A DNA stretch of 37,155 nt from Verrucomicrobiota bacterium. Lineage in GTDB: Bacteria > Verrucomicrobiota > Verrucomicrobiia > Limisphaerales > PALSA-1396. The notes below the pieces were generated by a model. It did no database searches. It saw only the letters and a program-made list of their open reading frames with translations, and was not told where the DNA came from. This document shows positions 15,848 through 24,827 of the stretch, in pieces. The translations under genes were made by a program, and so were the position numbers. The DNA lies in assembly GCA_016200005.1 (NCBI GenBank), contig JACQFP010000011.1, positions 1 through 37,155 on the forward strand. Direction: 5' to 3'. Every line of letters begins with the position of its first letter. The stretch's first letter is position 1.

Positions 15848-17044
15848 TCAAATAAGGCGTCCGTTGCAATTCTGGCGCCGTAGTAACGATACTTTGCCCG
15901 TCCGCCACAAGCCGTCACCAATTCGTTTCACCTTTTTTTTCAGGTGAATGCTGCCGCCGCTGGTACGTAAGCATACAACCGGTCCGCCGCCGTTGATCTT
16001 GCCATGCAACTCGCTGGATTTGTGTTCACCCGCGACGGTAACAGGCAATTCGGTGACGACCCGGCCGCCGCTGGTTTTTGCGTCGAGATCCACCGCCACA
16101 TTTTCCGCGCAGTCCAATCGGATGCTGCCACCGGACGTTTCCAGATGACAATCTGCTTTTGGCTGGCCCGTCAAGTGGACGGAAACCGAACCGCCTGTCG
16201 TTTTGGCGACAACGTCGCCGTGAACTTCGCCCGCTTCAATGTTGCCCCCGGAAGTTTTGGCCGTCACTTTGCCGTGAGATTTCTTGATGCTGATGTTGCC
16301 GCCGGAAGTTTTGGCCTCGGCGCTGCCCTCGGCCTCACCGATCTCGATGTTTCCGCCCGACGTCTCCGCGACAACCGCGCCTTTGGCTTTATCCAGCCGG
16401 ACTGAACCGCCGGAGGTGCGCGCGAATACATTATCGCCCACTTCGCCAATCTGAATGCTGCCGCCGGATGTACGCACTTCCACTTCGCCGGAAGCACTCG
16501 TCAACGAAATACTACCGCCCGAGGTCTTGCCCCACACCGGCCCGTCGATTCTTGCCAGTTTCAAGCTGCCGCCGGAGGTTTGAGCGCGAACGGTGCCCGT
16601 CAGATCGGCTTGTGTGATGCCGCCGCCGGCGGTCTTGAGGTCCACGTTGAACTTTTTGGGAATGGAAATTTGATAGCGCACCTGCAGACCGGAGCCGCCA
16701 CGATTAAACAATCCGCCTGTGGCCCCTTGGAATTTTGCGCTGACCGTCACCAGATCTGCCTGCTGTTCAAAAGTCATCTCGTGTGCCTTGAAAATCTCGT
16801 CGGCTCGTGACTGACTCAGGCCGCGCAGCTTGCGAAACACCTGCACTTCGACTTTGTCCGTCTCGCCGGTGGTCACGTCGATCGCGCCGCGGTCGGCGTC
16901 CACAACCAATTTGCCACCGGGGCTGGCCGGAAACGATTTCTTGAGGTTGTTGTCGTATTCGCCAAGGGCAAATGCAGTCGCTGCGGTGAACAAAGCTCCC
17001 ACCAACAGCCCGGCCCGTGTGATTTTAAAAACATTTGTTTTCAT
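15848..17044 (-). CDS. DUF4097-type beta-solenoid secreted protein
   Basis: A 398-aa protein with a signal peptide (ITRAGLLVGALFTAATAFA). After an N-terminal module (residues about 30-140) the chain becomes a ladder of about a dozen short repeats each marked by [KREQ]T[SAT]GG[SNGR][ILV], spaced mostly 17-20 residues apart. This is the pattern of DUF4097 (putative adhesin), a right-handed beta-helix fold. The C-terminal tail (KKKVKRIGDGLWRTG...) is basic. It probably acts in the periplasm or at the cell surface; the function of the family is not established. It lies 79 bp behind the M28 peptidase gene on the same strand. Confidence 0.88.
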   Translation of the reverse strand: MKTNVFKITRAGLLVGALFTAATAFALGEYDNNLKKSFPASPGGKLVVDADRGAIDVTTGETDKVEVQVFRKLRGLSQSRADEIFKAHEMTFEQQADLVTVSAKFQGATGGLFNRGGSGLQVRYQISIPKKFNVDLKTAGGGITQADLTGTVRAQTSGGSLKLARIDGPVWGKTSGGSISLTSASGEVEVRTSGGSIQIGEVGDNVFARTSGGSVRLDKAKGAVVAETSGGNIEIGEAEGSAEAKTSGGNISIKKSHGKVTAKTSGGNIEAGEVHGDVVAKTTGGSVSVHLTGQPKADCHLETSGGSIRLDCAENVAVDLDAKTSGGRVVTELPVTVAGEHKSSELHGKINGGGPVVCLRTSGGSIHLKKKVKRIGDGLWRTGKVSLLRRQNCNGRLI

Positions 17045-17123
17045 ATTTAATTCTAAACGGTTTGTTCGATGCTCTACCAAAAGACACAGATTCGGCGCAG
17101 TTTGTTGCAGGAAACTTTCCGCC

Positions 17124-20087
17124 TTACTTTCTCGCTTCAGGAATCACATTCAGCGTGACCCGCTTGCCGTCGCGGAGAACAACGATGTTGAGTGGCTGGC
17201 CGATTTTGGCGGCGTCCAGTGCGTAGGTGTAATCGTAGATGTTGGCGATCTTCTGGCCGGCAAATTCCACAATCACGTCGCCGCCCTTCAGCCCACCCTT
17301 GTCCGCCGGGCTGCCGCCGCGAACGCCGGAGAGTTTCACCCCGGCGACCTCGGCGGTGTAGTCGGGAATCGTGCCGAGATAAACGCGCAAATTATCTCGC
17401 CCGCCGCCGGCGCTTTCAGCGCGCTGAACGCTCAGGTAGTCTGGTCGCGCGGACTCTTTTGCGAGATCGGAAATGATGCCCTCGGCAAAACGCGTGATGC
17501 GCTCCAGCCCGGCGTAATTCAACGTGTCAGCCCGGTCGGTTGGGCGATGATAATTCTCGTGACTGCCAGTGAAACAATTCAAGACCGGCACGTGCTTGGG
17601 ATAAAACGCCGTCACGTCCGTCGGCAGATACGGGTCTTCCTGCACGATGAGGTTGAAACCGGCAGCGACGTTGCGCTTTTCAAGCAGTCGCCGCCAGACG
17701 GACGACGAACCCGCGCCTTGCACAACGAGTTTGTTTTCACGAAGTCGTCCCACCATGTCAAAGTTCAAACACGCGACGATGTTCGACAATGCCACCTCGG
17801 GATGCTCGGCAAAGTATGACGAACCGACCAAACCCATCTCTTCACCAGACCAGAGCGCGAGGATGACACCGCGCCCGAAATTTTCCGGCTTTTGCTTTCG
17901 CTCGGCAGCGAGGGCGGCGGACAATTCCAAGACCGCGGCGACGCCTGATGCGTTGTCGTCCGCGCCGTTGTGAATCTGGCCTTCCTCCTCTTTTCGTTCC
18001 AGCGAACCGGACTCACCACGTCCCAGATGATCGTAATGCGCGCCGACTAAAATGTAATCCGTCACGCCTTTGGCCGGCGGCAGAACGGCAATCACATTGC
18101 GGTCGGTTTTCTTGAGGTGCTCCACCGACGCGGCGACTTTGACTTTGACGCCAGGGACGAGAAAACCACCTTCGGCGTGGGGGTTTTCTGTGTCGAGCGC
18201 CGATTGTAATGATTTCAACTCCTTCCCTGAACCGGCGAGAATGGCGTCAGCGACATTGGTGCCGATGGATGCGCCCACGATGCCGGAGCCTGCCAAACTA
18301 CTGTCAAAAGAAAGTGGCGCCAGCGCACCGGCATTGGGCGAGGTGTGACCAGTCACGACCAGCACTGCTTTCGCGCCGTGCTCGCGGGCAATCATCGCTT
18401 TGTAGCGCAAGGCGGCGTAACGATTCAGTTCCTGCCGGCGCTTCGGCTCAACACCTTCCGGCACGTAGCGCAGCACCATCACGATTTTGTTGGTCACGTC
18501 GAGACCGGTGTAAGAATTGTAGCCTTCGCCCGCTTTGCCGGGCACCGACAAACCATAACCGGCGAACACCACCTCGGCCTCAACTTCGCCGTTGTCCGTG
18601 AACGAAAGTGGACGAAAATCCTTTTCGATGACGAATGTCTTTGGAGTCGATGGAACCGAAGCTTGGACCACCGCAAACGTGTTTTCGTTGGTGACGATCC
18701 GGACGCCGGAGTTGAAACTAAAACTTTGGAAAAAAGTGTTGTTGTCGCCGAACGGTTTCAGTCCCGACTGGCGCAGCGTTTCGGCAATAAACTCAGCCGC
18801 CAATTGACTGCCGCGCGTGCCGGTCATTCGGCCCTCGAGCGCATCCGACGCCAGATAACCAACCTCGGCCCGCAAATCCGGAACAGTGATGTCCGGAGAG
18901 AGTTTTGTCGCTTTGGATTCCGCGCGTGTAACTGTCGGTGTCTGACTCGCTGTTTGAAGCTTTGTTGGACTGCTGCGCATTGGCGCCGCGCCGAGTGATG
19001 CCAAGGCGTGTTCATGATTCCAGTAGGCCAGGAAAAGTTGGGACTTGCCGTCCGGCGTGCGGCCGGATGTCCAGCAAAGTTGCTTGCCATCCGGCGAGAA
19101 CACCGGCAATCCGTCAAAGCCATCCGTGAACGTGACGCGGACAGGTTCGTGTTTGCCGGCGGCATCGACGAGAAACAGTTCGAAATTCGAAAAGCCGAGT
19201 TTGTTCGCCGTGAAGATGACGTATTTGCCCGACGGATGAAAATACGGCGCCCACGACATGCAACCAAAGTCCGTCAACCGCCGCTCATCCGAGCCATCCA
19301 GCTTCATCGTATAAACGTCCGCGATGGTGCCGGTCTCGTTGAACCGCCGCCAAATGATGCGCTTTCCGTCCGGCGAAAAGAACGGGCCGCCATCGTAGCC
19401 CGGTGTATGCGTCAGGCGGCGCTGGTTCGAGCCATCGGCCTTCATGATGTAGATTTCGCCGAAGTAGGATGGATCGGTTTCGAGATGTTTGCGCTCGGCA
19501 GCGGAGAGTTTGTTCGTCGGGTAAGCGTCGCGCAGCGAGGTGAACACAATCTTTTTGCCATCGGGCGAATAACTCGCTTCGGCATCGTAACCGAAGGCGT
19601 CAGTCAGTCGCCGCAGATGGCTGCCGTCGCGATGCGCGGAAAAAATGTCCATCTGCTCGTCGTAGTCCCAGGAGTAGCGGCGTTCCTTGCCCGACGCGCG
19701 GAAATCGAGTTCGGTTTTTTGTTTGGCCTTGGCTTGCGGGTCGAGATGAGTGGAGGCGAAGAGAACTTCGTCCGAGCGCGGACGGAAAAAACCGCAGGTT
19801 GTTTTGCCGACACCGGGCGAAACGCGGTGGCTCTCGCCGGTTGCCAGGTCGAGAATGTAAATCTGGTAAAAGGGATTGTCCGCTTCGCGTTCGCTTTGAA
19901 AGATCAACGCCTTGCCATCGGGCGAAAAATAACCTTCGCCGCTGCGGCGGCCTTCGTAAATCAACTGGCGGGTGTTCGACAGAAACGATCCTTCATTGTT
20001 CAGATTGGTCTCCGCTGCGTTCGCAGTCGCGCAGAGCGACAGGAGGAAACAAATGTTGGCGGCGATTGGGAAATGAGTCAGCTTCAT
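17124..20087 (-). CDS. Secreted TolB-like propeller / M28 aminopeptidase / PDZ fusion
   Basis: A 987-aa exported protein (signal ICFLLSLCATANA). Order: WD40-like PD40 beta-propeller repeats at about residues 40-360 (recurring YFSPDGK, YSPDGKKI, FFSPDGKRI, VFSPDGKQL); an M28 zinc aminopeptidase at about 400-880 with an inserted PA domain; a PDZ domain at about 895-985. The zinc ligands of M28 are present: VGAHYDHLG, NGADDNASGV, LWSGEEMGLVG, NFDMVGR and SHENYHRPTD. It should remove N-terminal residues from peptides in the periplasm or outside the cell, with the propeller and PDZ choosing or holding substrates. No partner gene is evident. Confidence 0.92.
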   Translation of the reverse strand: MKLTHFPIAANICFLLSLCATANAAETNLNNEGSFLSNTRQLIYEGRRSGEGYFSPDGKALIFQSEREADNPFYQIYILDLATGESHRVSPGVGKTTCGFFRPRSDEVLFASTHLDPQAKAKQKTELDFRASGKERRYSWDYDEQMDIFSAHRDGSHLRRLTDAFGYDAEASYSPDGKKIVFTSLRDAYPTNKLSAAERKHLETDPSYFGEIYIMKADGSNQRRLTHTPGYDGGPFFSPDGKRIIWRRFNETGTIADVYTMKLDGSDERRLTDFGCMSWAPYFHPSGKYVIFTANKLGFSNFELFLVDAAGKHEPVRVTFTDGFDGLPVFSPDGKQLCWTSGRTPDGKSQLFLAYWNHEHALASLGAAPMRSSPTKLQTASQTPTVTRAESKATKLSPDITVPDLRAEVGYLASDALEGRMTGTRGSQLAAEFIAETLRQSGLKPFGDNNTFFQSFSFNSGVRIVTNENTFAVVQASVPSTPKTFVIEKDFRPLSFTDNGEVEAEVVFAGYGLSVPGKAGEGYNSYTGLDVTNKIVMVLRYVPEGVEPKRRQELNRYAALRYKAMIAREHGAKAVLVVTGHTSPNAGALAPLSFDSSLAGSGIVGASIGTNVADAILAGSGKELKSLQSALDTENPHAEGGFLVPGVKVKVAASVEHLKKTDRNVIAVLPPAKGVTDYILVGAHYDHLGRGESGSLERKEEEGQIHNGADDNASGVAAVLELSAALAAERKQKPENFGRGVILALWSGEEMGLVGSSYFAEHPEVALSNIVACLNFDMVGRLRENKLVVQGAGSSSVWRRLLEKRNVAAGFNLIVQEDPYLPTDVTAFYPKHVPVLNCFTGSHENYHRPTDRADTLNYAGLERITRFAEGIISDLAKESARPDYLSVQRAESAGGGRDNLRVYLGTIPDYTAEVAGVKLSGVRGGSPADKGGLKGGDVIVEFAGQKIANIYDYTYALDAAKIGQPLNIVVLRDGKRVTLNVIPEARK

Positions 20088-20130
20088 CAGGAAAAAGTCG
20101 TCTGGCGGTGAACCACGCCCGGCAAACCGA

Positions 20131-21468
20131 TCAAAGCGTCCAGCCCTTGCGATATTGACGATGGATGATGCGGTCGGCTTCGGGACAGTTCTTCGCCTTG
20201 AGTTTGACGGGGTCCCAAATCAATTTCTTGCCGACGCGGTAAGCCACGTTCCCAAGGTGATTCGCTTCGGTCAACCAGCCGGAATACTCGAAGTTTGCGC
20301 TGCAGGATTTGCCAGTGCGGCAGGCTTGCAACCATTCGTTGTGATGGCCGGACACGCGGGGGATCGTCGATGCGGGGCGTTGGAAACCGGCGAAATCCTT
20401 TTCCGGCAGCAAGGTGTGCTTTCCGTAATCGGCGAGGATCATTCCTTTGCTGCCGATGAACAGGCAGCCGCTGTCCCACTGCGGGATGCCGCCGCTCTTC
20501 CAGATTTCCGGTTTGTTTTCGCCTTGATGCCAGGTGAGTTTCACCGGCGGCAACTCGCCGCGCGCGCCGTATTCGTAGGTGGCGCTCATCGAGGCGGGCG
20601 CGATTTCCGGATGCGGCGGCGGACCGCTCGCTTCGATGGTGAGCGGGGCTTGCAACTTGAGCGCCCAAAACGGGAGATCGTTCCAATGGCTGCCGAGATC
20701 GCTCATCGTGCCGTTGCCGAAGTCCCACCAGCGATACCACTTCGGGCCGGGGAAATAGACCGCGTTGAACGGCCGAAACGGCGCCGGGCCGAGCCACAAG
20801 TCCCAATCCAATCCTTACGGCACGGGGTGCGATTCCGTGGGCCGCTCGACGACCCAGACGATGTCGTTGTGTCGCTTGGCGTCCGCCTCGCTCTGCCAAC
20901 CCCACGCGCGGCCCACCCACACATGCGCCTCGCGCACCGGGCCGATGATGCCGCTCTGCACGAGTTCCACCACCTGCCGGTAATTCTCCGTGGCGTGAAT
21001 CTGGATGCCCATCTGCGTGGCGACCTTGGCCTTCGCTGCCGCCTCGCGAATCTTGCGCGCCTCCCAGATGTTGTGCGTGAGCGGCTTCTCACAATAGACG
21101 TGCTTGCCGTGCTTGAGCGCGAGCATCGTTGCGAAGGCGTGGGTGTGTTCGCACGTGCTGACCACGACGGCGTCGAACTCGTTAGCGTGATCAAACACCT
21201 TCCGGAAATCGGCAAACTTGCGCGCTTTGGGAAACTTCGCCGCGGCCCGGTCCAGGTTCTTGCCGTTCACGTCGCACAGCGCGACGATGTTTTCGGAAGC
21301 CACGGATTCGAGATTGCTGCCGCCGCGTCCGCCCGCAGCGATGACGGCGATGTTGAGTTTGTTGTTCAGGTTTTGCCCGCGCAGGAACGCCGGCGCGACG
21401 CCAGTGGCGACGGCGGTGGCGAGAATGGTGCGGGTGAATTGTCGGCGCGTGAGGAGGTTGGGTTTCAT
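20131..21468 (-). pseudogene. Tat-exported Gfo/Idh/MocA oxidoreductase interrupted by one in-frame stop
   Basis: Two halves in the same frame add up to a full Gfo/Idh/MocA protein (about 445 codons). N-terminal half: Tat signal ([25 protein letters not shown]), NAD(P) fold [14 protein letters not shown], and the EKPLTHN motif with the catalytic lysine. C-terminal half: [17 protein letters not shown] through QYRKGWTL, the usual C-terminal domain of these Verrucomicrobial proteins. They are separated by a single TAA at 20815-20817 in the context HPVP-stop-GLDW, where related proteins normally carry a lysine or another charged residue; AAA to TAA is one substitution. No frameshift is needed. It may be a recent nonsense mutation or a base-call error. 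Confidence 0.85.
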
Positions 21469-21502
21469 AAATTGGTTTGGATTCGGCGGTGCAGCGCTAT
21501 GG

Positions 21503-22228
21503 TTAGGCATTCGGTGAAAAGTCATCGCCGCCACTTTCAAGAATCCAGAAATCAAATTCCAGCAAGTCCCGCGATGCACCTCGTGTGTCATCTTCAATCT
21601 TCACAATCCTTGCGGCAGCATAGCGAGAGGCGTGATTCTCGAACACGACAATCTGCCCAATTCGTGGAGTGCGGACGCGGGACGTAAAATCAAGCAGGCT
21701 GGCATCTGAAATGGCCGAAAGCTCGGTGCCCATCGGTGCAACCGCGAGGACAAGATTGGTGCTGTCCGAATAGCAGTGAACCGAAGTGTTGCCCGCCTTC
21801 GACCAATGAGTCAGAAACTCGCAATTGCCACTACCAAGACGGAAGAAACCGTTATGGCTTGAGTAGTCGAGTGCGGCTCTGCCTGACATCGCTGGGTTCG
21901 ACGGGTATTGGGCAGTCGCTCGATGTAAATGGGTCGATAAATCATGCGATCGGCGCGCGACAACTGCATACCAGTCATCACGCCGCTGGATCAGCTCCTC
22001 TCTGTGATATGGAGTGCTTCCAGATGGATGCCGTGGATTGAACGCCATCACTTCAGCGTGGCAGTCGGGACACAATGGAATGCAGTTCTCGAACGTATCG
22101 GGACCGCCATCTGCTTCAGGCAGAATGTGGTGGCACTGAAGTCGGGTGTGCTTTCGCTCATGGCATAAGCAGCAGTGTCGCTGACAGGCGACCAGGGCTC
22201 GCAGACGCACATCGAGTGGAAAGGGCAT
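21503..22228 (-). CDS. HNH endonuclease in a cassette-like context
   Basis: A 241-aa protein with an N-terminal HNH nuclease: zinc cysteines in CCLCHERK and CPDCHAEV, catalytic histidines in [23 protein letters not shown]. This is the McrA-like HNH fold, a metal-dependent nuclease. The remaining 170 residues have no recognised domain. The gene lies between two damaged Gfo/Idh/MocA genes. Its TAA stop lies within GCCTAAC, and its start codon is preceded by the complementary GTTAGGC, which is the boundary pattern of an integron gene cassette. Function may be defence-related or selfish; the sequence alone does not say. Confidence 0.88.
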   Translation of the reverse strand: MPFPLDVRLRALVACQRHCCLCHERKHTRLQCHHILPEADGGPDTFENCIPLCPDCHAEVMAFNPRHPSGSTPYHREELIQRRDDWYAVVARRSHDLSTHLHRATAQYPSNPAMSGRAALDYSSHNGFFRLGSGNCEFLTHWSKAGNTSVHCYSDSTNLVLAVAPMGTELSAISDASLLDFTSRVRTPRIGQIVVFENHASRYAAARIVKIEDDTRGASRDLLEFDFWILESGGDDFSPNA

Positions 22229-22238
22229 GTCAGTCTTT

Positions 22239-22326
22239 GCCTAACGTCCAACTCAGGCACGCGGGGCTGATGACGTAATCCGCGATAGCGGAACTGGAGA
22301 GGCCATCCCGCGTTGCCTGCAGCCAT
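22239..22326 (-). other. Candidate attC-like recombination site
   Basis: Read on the minus strand between the two cassette-like genes, this stretch holds an imperfect stem (AGGCAACGCGGG pairing with CCCCGCGTGCCT, one unpaired base) and ends GAGTTGGACGTTAGGC. The terminal GTTAGGC fits the integron consensus GTTRRRY. The expected left box RYYYAAC next to the upstream gene's stop codon is not convincing (ATGTAAA). Length is within the attC range. Without a covariance search it remains a candidate. Confidence 0.4.
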
Positions 22327-22749
22327 TTACATGCTTTCATCTCGCTTCAAGTGACTCAAATGCGAATCATAAAATACCCACCGCCCACCAGGGCAGCACT
22401 CCGCAAAATATGACCAGATGAGGTCTGTATAATCAGGTGCTCCTTCGATGAATGCAACGGCAGTCTCAAAACAAGGGCGCTCCGCGAAAACCTGCCAACC
22501 TTGCCCAAACTCAACTCGATAAATTACCTCCCCACCTTGACTTGCAGCTTGGCGAGTAGCGAAGTCAAAGAATGTCTGAAGTTCCCGCTTAGCCAACTGG
22601 AAGTCGCAAGCTCGAAGCTTCACTCTCCAATCCTCAGGTATATCTATCCGAACGGACGATGGCGCGGCTGGGATTTGGCGAAGCTCCTTCATCCAATCTT
22701 CAGGATCTGTGCTTGCTGGCGGATGACTTTTTTTCTTGAAGGGCCACAT
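22327..22749 (-). CDS. Hypothetical protein, cassette-like gene
   Basis: A 140-aa soluble protein with no motif I can name: a lysine-rich start (MWPFKKKS), a helical middle (LAKRELQTFFDFATRQAA) and a C-terminal half with aromatic residues (YTDLIWSYFAECCPGGRWVFYDSHLSH). The start codon is 6 bases after GTTAGGT, which fits the 5' edge of an integron cassette. It follows the same direction as the HNH gene and lies between it and the truncated Gfo/Idh/MocA relic. Possibly an immunity or adaptor protein, but that is guesswork. Confidence 0.7.
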   Translation of the reverse strand: MWPFKKKSHPPASTDPEDWMKELRQIPAAPSSVRIDIPEDWRVKLRACDFQLAKRELQTFFDFATRQAASQGGEVIYRVEFGQGWQVFAERPCFETAVAFIEGAPDYTDLIWSYFAECCPGGRWVFYDSHLSHLKRDESM

Positions 22750-22764
22750 ATAGCACCTAACTAT

Positions 22765-23007
22765 TCATGTACGACTGGTTGTTCGTGTATTGGAGTTGGC
22801 GGAATGAACACCAACTCCGGGCAGCGTATCCTTCAGGCCGCCGCGTCCGCCCGCGCCAATGATCGCGATATTGAGTTTTTCGTTGAGCGATTTTCCACGC
22901 AGCAAAGCGGGACTGGCGAAAGTGGCGACGCCGGCAACAAGTGCAGTCGAACGCAAGAATTGACGACGAGTGAGGTAGTTGGGCGAAGCGAACCGTGTTG
23001 TGGTCAT
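22765..23007 (-). pseudogene. 5' remnant of a second Gfo/Idh/MocA oxidoreductase
   Basis: Residues 1-57 match the N-terminus of these oxidoreductases closely: twin-arginine signal (YLTRRQFLRSTALVAGVATFASPALL), RGKSLNEKLNIAIIGAGGRGG. They also resemble the intact-length paralogue at 20131-21468. Right after the nucleotide-binding GGRGG the sequence changes (to about base 2837 of the 22 kb region, i.e. 22837) and the frame ends with 23 unrelated residues. The missing 350 or more residues were lost when the HNH-containing block came in. A hairpin (GGAGTTGG / CCAACTCC) lies at the junction. Confidence 0.85.
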
Positions 23008-23082
23008 GCCTGTTCCCTACGCTTTACGCCTGCCCTTCACAAGGAGATTTTGTCACCACACACGAGCAGCCGCGCCGTGCGT

Positions 23083-23925
23083 TCAGTTGTTCACTCTGGC
23101 GCCAGTCTTCTTCAATGCGGAGACCTGCCCGCCCTTCGGTGAGTTCCCCTTCAAATAAATATTGATGAATGGTGCGAAGCGCTTCGGACCATCGTTGTCT
23201 TTCTTCACCATGTTCACCAGTGGAGTGAAATCGCGGATCTTGTTGTTTTCCAAAAACAGATAGTAGAGGCCCATCAAACCGTCGAGCGGAGCGATGTCGG
23301 AAATGGAATTGTTGTTCAGGGACAGCGAGGTCAGGCTCGTCAAGCCGTTGATGCCTTGAATGCTCTTGATCTGGTTGTGGTCGAGATACAGAGAGGCAAG
23401 CTTGGGAAACTTGACGACCGGCGAGATGTCGCTGATCTGGTTTTGAGAAAGATAAAGGGAGGCCATGTTGGTGAGTGCGCTCAACGGCCGCAAATCCTTC
23501 ACGCGATTGCGCGACAGCTCGATGTATTGCAGGGCCATGACACTGCTCAAGGGCGAGATGTCCTCGATCTGGTTGTCCGCGAGGTTCAAGTATTGAATCT
23601 TCGTCAATGTTTTGAGCGGCTGCAGGTCGGTGATTTTGTTTTTCGCCAGGTCGAGTGAGGCGAGGTTCTGGCATTTTTCCAAACCGGTGAGGTTCGTGAT
23701 GCCCATGCCGTTGCCTTGAATGGTGGAGAGGTTGACGAGGTCGGCTTCGACTAACGGCTTGTCGTTGTCGCGTTTCTCAAAGACAAATTTGCGCACGGCT
23801 TTCTCCAGATTGGCGTCGGAAAAAATCGGCGCGTTCGTGTCGGCGGATTGAGCAGGCGAACAGATGCTGCCCAGCAGAACGGCAGCGAGGGAGATTCGAC
23901 TGAGTTTTCCAACGATGTTTTTCAT
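23083..23925 (-). CDS. Secreted leucine-rich repeat protein
   Basis: A 280-aa exported protein (signal LSRISLAAVLLGSICSPAQSA) with about eight leucine-rich repeats of 22 residues in the internalin/SDS22 pattern (LASLDLAKNKITDLQPLKTL, then six or seven more LxxLxLxxNxIxDIxPL units). An N-terminal cap begins DANLEKAVRKFVFEK. The C-terminus has no LPXTG or membrane anchor, which fits a Gram-negative cell. LRR proteins bind other proteins; the partner is unknown. The start ATG at MKNIVGKL gives the signal peptide; the longer frame upstream runs antisense into lepB. It diverges from lepB across a 67-bp gap. Confidence 0.9.
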   Translation of the reverse strand: MKNIVGKLSRISLAAVLLGSICSPAQSADTNAPIFSDANLEKAVRKFVFEKRDNDKPLVEADLVNLSTIQGNGMGITNLTGLEKCQNLASLDLAKNKITDLQPLKTLTKIQYLNLADNQIEDISPLSSVMALQYIELSRNRVKDLRPLSALTNMASLYLSQNQISDISPVVKFPKLASLYLDHNQIKSIQGINGLTSLTSLSLNNNSISDIAPLDGLMGLYYLFLENNKIRDFTPLVNMVKKDNDGPKRFAPFINIYLKGNSPKGGQVSALKKTGARVNN

Positions 23926-23992
23926 AACCAGTATCGTGATTGAGAGCCGTGTTGTTTGCCTATGGTTGTAATTTGAAGAATTCGTGGTAGAA
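23926..23992. promoter_or_regulatory. Divergent intergenic region with promoters of the LRR gene and lepB
   Basis: Both genes start outward from these 67 bases, so both 5' regions lie here or reach into the opposite gene. A weak candidate for lepB is TTGAGA followed 15 bases later by TATGGT. That spacing is short, so the promoter call rests mostly on gene layout. Confidence 0.35.
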
Positions 23993-24787
23993 ATGTTCAA
24001 GAAAAATATGGATACGACAGAATTGGTTAGTGCAGACGGCTCTTCGAGTTTGAACGAAACCAGCCCCCACGGCCTCAAACCCCCAATGAAACAGGGCCAA
24101 TGGAAGCAACGCTCTTTGAAATGGTGGCGCGAGTCCATCAAGCCCATGCTCATTATCGTGCTGGTCATGTTCGCGTTCCGCTCCGCGATCGCGGACTGGA
24201 ACGATGTGCCAACCGGCTCCATGAACCCGACCATCATCGAAGGCGACCGCGTGTTCGTGAACAAGCTCGCTTACGATCTGAAGATTCCGTTCACCCGTTT
24301 GCGCGTGACGCAATGGGGAAATCCGAAGCGGGGCGACGTCGTGGTTTTCTTCTCGCCCGTGGATGAGATCCGGCTCGTCAAACGCGTCGTTGGTTTGCCG
24401 GGCGATCGCATTGAGCTGGCGAACAACCAACTTTTGGTCAACGGCGAACCGGTCAAATACGAACCGCTCGATCAAAAAATCATCAACGAAATTCCAGCGA
24501 ACCAACAATCGCAACATCAGTTCGCCACCGAACTTCTGGCGAAACATCCGCACCCGGTGATGGCGACGCCCTTGCGTCCGTCCGCTCGTTCGTTCGGGCC
24601 GATCACCGTTCCCGCCGGCCAGTTCTTCATGATGGGGGACAATCGCGACAACAGTTTTGATTCCCGATTTTACGGTTGCGTGGAACGGAAACGGATTGTC
24701 GGTCGCGCTTCCGCCGTGGTGATTTCACTCGACCACGAAGACTACTACCTGCCGCGCTGGCATCGATTTTTCACCGGCCTGCCTTGA
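23993..24787 (+). CDS. lepB: Signal peptidase I
   Basis: This membrane serine protease cuts signal peptides from exported proteins. The N-terminal anchor is IKPMLIIVLVMFAFRSAIA (about residues 49-67). Box B has catalytic Ser76 (VPTGSMNPTI), box D has catalytic Lys130 (IRLVKRVVGLPGDRI), and box E is MGDNRDNSFDSRFYG. At 264 aa it fits the LepB size with an insert of about 40 residues (LDQKIINEIPANQQ...) before box E. The ATG MFKKNMD was chosen; a GTG three codons earlier is in frame. It converges with the DCC/LMF gene, with a palindrome between them. Confidence 0.95.
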   Translation: MFKKNMDTTELVSADGSSSLNETSPHGLKPPMKQGQWKQRSLKWWRESIKPMLIIVLVMFAFRSAIADWNDVPTGSMNPTIIEGDRVFVNKLAYDLKIPFTRLRVTQWGNPKRGDVVVFFSPVDEIRLVKRVVGLPGDRIELANNQLLVNGEPVKYEPLDQKIINEIPANQQSQHQFATELLAKHPHPVMATPLRPSARSFGPITVPAGQFFMMGDNRDNSFDSRFYGCVERKRIVGRASAVVISLDHEDYYLPRWHRFFTGLP

Positions 24788-24827
24788 GGATGGGATTGGT
24801 TACTTCAACACGATTCCGAAAAGCCGA

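Noticed and set aside
19008-20111. 367-codon plus-strand frame
   Set aside because: Antisense to the PD40/M28 protein, a by-product of high GC codon use.
20155-21687. 510-codon plus-strand frame
   Set aside because: Antisense to the Gfo/Idh/MocA pseudogene; its length spanning the TAA site does not make it a gene, since no motif is present.
22320-22335. Left attC box for the unknown cassette-like gene
   Set aside because: The sequence at its stop codon (ATGTAAA) does not match RYYYAAC nor the complement of its 5' GTTAGGT, so only two of three genes meet the cassette test.
22792-22818. Perfect 8-bp inverted repeat (GGAGTTGG / CCAACTCC) as a terminator or attC
   Set aside because: No U-tract and no flanking RYYYAAC box; it marks the insertion junction but I cannot assign a role.
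23960-24553. 197-codon minus-strand frame upstream of the LRR gene
   Set aside because: Antisense to lepB, whose catalytic boxes are all present.
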